Positions 62,589 to 64,000 of a stretch of DNA of 64,000 nucleotides are shown here, one piece after another. The stretch covers positions 2,480,001 to 2,544,000 of the forward strand of contig NZ_CP041146.1 of NCBI RefSeq assembly GCF_006494775.1. The letters are read 5' to 3'. The DNA is from Nocardioides humi. Its GTDB lineage: Bacteria; Actinomycetota; Actinomycetes; Propionibacteriales; Nocardioidaceae. The notes under the pieces were generated by a model. It did no database searches. It was not told the DNA's origin and worked only from the letters and a program-made list of their open reading frames with translations. The position numbers and the translations under genes are program-made. Within the stretch, counting starts at the first letter, position 1. Every line of letters begins with the position of its first letter.

Positions 62589-63881
62589 GTGTCCATCACC
62601 CCCAGCCGCCGCGGCCTCGGCTCGGCGATCGCGCTCGGCATCGCCGCCACGGTCCTCGGCATCGTCCCCGGCGGCGCACCCGTTCCGGCTGCCCAGGCGG
62701 CGACCGGCGGCGGATCGATCGTCTACATCAAGGACCACAACGTGTGGCTCACCGACGGCGACGGCAGTGTCCACCGGCAGGTCACCAACGGCGGCACCGC
62801 GGCCGACCCCTGGCAGTCGCCCACCCAGTCCGACAACGGCGTCGTGGTCGCCCACCACGGCGGGATCGTCTACCGGATGAACCAGCGTGGCGAGGTGTTC
62901 AACGCCTTCGACCCGCCCGACCTGTACGACGCGATCGGCAACACGGTCTCCGGACGCGATCTCACCGAGACCGCCATCTCCCCCGACGGAGCCCGGATCG
63001 CCTACACCTACTTCAAGCTCGCGCTGGGCGAGAAACGGTGGGTGACCGGATTCACGGCCGCGGACCACCCGACGGATCCCGGTCAGTGGGGGCTCGCGTT
63101 CTACGACAAGCCCTCCTGGGTGACGAACGACCGGGTCGTGCTCAACCACTGGTACCGCAACAAGGTCCACCTCTACGACCTCGGCCGGCGCGACATCCCG
63201 TGGTTCAGCGAGAGCGACTACGAGACGAACCGCAAGGAGCTCTCCGACATGGAGGTCTCCCGGGACGGCCGATGGACGGTCGGGGTCCGCGGGGACGTCG
63301 GCGACGAGTCGATCGTGGTGATCCCCAACGGGGGTGAGGTGCGGACGAGCGCCACGCCGTGGAAGCCGGTCTACGGGCAGACCCGCTATTGCAACATCGG
63401 CCTGGCCGACGGCGACCTGCACGAGCCGACGATCGCGCCCGACGGCTCCACGCTCGCCTGGGCCGAGCCGGACGGCATCTACCGCGCCAGCGACATGAAC
63501 TGCAGCAGCGAGACCCGGGTCGACATCCTGCTCGCCCCCGGCGGCTCGGACCCGGCATGGTCCGCCGCGGCGATCGGGCAGACCCCCGACCTGCCCGCGC
63601 CCGGCACCGGCCAGCATCTGACGCTCGAGAAGAAGCCGAAGGTCAGCGGTGCGCCGCGCGTCGGCAAGAAGCTCAAGGCCAAGGCGGGCACCTGGGTGCC
63701 GTCCCCGACGTCGGTGACCTACCAGTGGACCCGCGACGGGAAGGCCATCCGGGGCGCGACGAAGGCGACGTACCGGCTGAAGCGGAAGGACCGCGGCCAC
63801 AAGATCTCGGTCAAGATCACGGTCGGGCGCTCCGGCTACGCCACCACCGTCAAGAAGACAGCCGCGGTACGGGTGCGCTGA
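62589..63881 (+). CDS. Secreted TolB-like beta-propeller protein with C-terminal Ig-like repeat
   Basis: 430 residues. Signal peptide with AQAA site near 38-41, then WD40/PD40-like blades (SIVYIKDHNVWLTDGDG, ETAISPDGARIAYTYFK, TIAPDGSTLAWAEPDGIYRA). The last ~75 residues are the bacterial Ig-like module common in actinobacterial exoproteins (GAPRVGKKLKAKAGTW, VTYQWTRDGKAIRGATKATY). GTG at 62589 with AGGAAG upstream. The function is unknown; binding or surface display is likely. Confidence 0.83.
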   Translation: MSITPSRRGLGSAIALGIAATVLGIVPGGAPVPAAQAATGGGSIVYIKDHNVWLTDGDGSVHRQVTNGGTAADPWQSPTQSDNGVVVAHHGGIVYRMNQRGEVFNAFDPPDLYDAIGNTVSGRDLTETAISPDGARIAYTYFKLALGEKRWVTGFTAADHPTDPGQWGLAFYDKPSWVTNDRVVLNHWYRNKVHLYDLGRRDIPWFSESDYETNRKELSDMEVSRDGRWTVGVRGDVGDESIVVIPNGGEVRTSATPWKPVYGQTRYCNIGLADGDLHEPTIAPDGSTLAWAEPDGIYRASDMNCSSETRVDILLAPGGSDPAWSAAAIGQTPDLPAPGTGQHLTLEKKPKVSGAPRVGKKLKAKAGTWVPSPTSVTYQWTRDGKAIRGATKATYRLKRKDRGHKISVKITVGRSGYATTVKKTAAVRVR

Positions 63882-63899
63882 GAGCCGAGTGACACACGT

Positions 63900-63933
63900 C
63901 GGGGCGGTCGGGTCGTCGGACCGGGCCGCCCCG
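63900..63933 (+). terminator. Hairpin terminator after the TolB-like gene
   Basis: A 15-bp stem with two mismatches (CGGGGCGGTCGGGTC with GACCGGGCCGCCCCG) and a GTCG loop, 18 nt after the stop codon. No T tract. Confidence 0.75.
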
Positions 63934-64000
63934 ATGCGTCGGCGCTTCCCTCAGCAGGGCCGTTCCGCGAAGACGCACATCCGGAGCAGGACCGGCGCCG

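Noticed and set aside
1..64000. CRISPR arrays, tRNA or rRNA genes, prophage modules
   Set aside because: No spaced direct repeats, cloverleaf-like genes, rRNA signatures or phage structural genes were recognised on either strand.

Overview
The window is high-GC DNA from an actinobacterium, most likely of the Nocardioidaceae type (inference). The signs are frequent GTG/TTG starts, 4-bp stop/start overlaps, a mycofactocin-type SDR, MMPL and PASTA-less Ser/Thr-kinase genes, a LAL-type regulator and Ig-like C-terminal repeats on a secreted protein. No rRNA, tRNA or CRISPR array was seen.

Region 1 (1-6.8 kb): an ABC permease cut by the window edge, a carboxymuconolactone-decarboxylase/Dabb fusion, a matching lipoprotein binding protein, an NDP-forming acyl-CoA synthetase and an acyl-CoA dehydrogenase.

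Region 2 (6.9-42.6 kb): a catabolic island of about 30 genes. Ten copies of one 16-bp inverted repeat, TCAAC-N6-GTTGA, lie in its intergenic promoters: four divergent promoter regions plus the livK promoter. They command (a) a minus-strand operon of a reductive-dehalogenase-like Fe-S protein, acyl-CoA ligase, two amidohydrolases, ferredoxin, ferredoxin reductase, Rieske protein, an NRAMP metal transporter and an MFS transporter; (b) a cyclase-family hydrolase with 2-oxoacid:ferredoxin oxidoreductase korAB; (c) livKHMFG plus a degenerate acyl-CoA synthetase; (d) a flavin monooxygenase and a mycofactocin-type SDR; (e) P450 plus ferredoxin, facing aldehyde dehydrogenase plus a TetR regulator; (f) an acyl-CoA dehydrogenase, HMG-CoA-lyase-like protein, crotonase and two MBL-fold proteins, facing an SDR, a MenB/BadI-like crotonase and a MarR regulator. 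Together they look like uptake, oxygenation, CoA activation, beta-oxidation-like steps and ring cleavage of an organic acid, perhaps alicyclic or terpenoid. The substrate is not readable from sequence. A decayed IS3-family transposase sits inside, and a broken thioesterase joined to half an MFS gene marks the right border.

Region 3 (43.8-64 kb): chromosomal backbone. It holds a DHA2 efflux pump, a lipoprotein, a LAL regulator, a PadR regulator, a cobalamin riboswitch with a BtuFCD-like operon containing a methyltransferase, a DrrAB-like exporter, a large perfect inverted repeat, a Ser/Thr kinase, an MMPL exporter with a divergent TetR, a FAD-linked oxidase, and two secreted proteins.

At least eleven genes carry a single -1 frameshift, nearly always a G/C run one base short. 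This looks like sequencing undercalls, so those genes are annotated as full-length CDS with a lesion.
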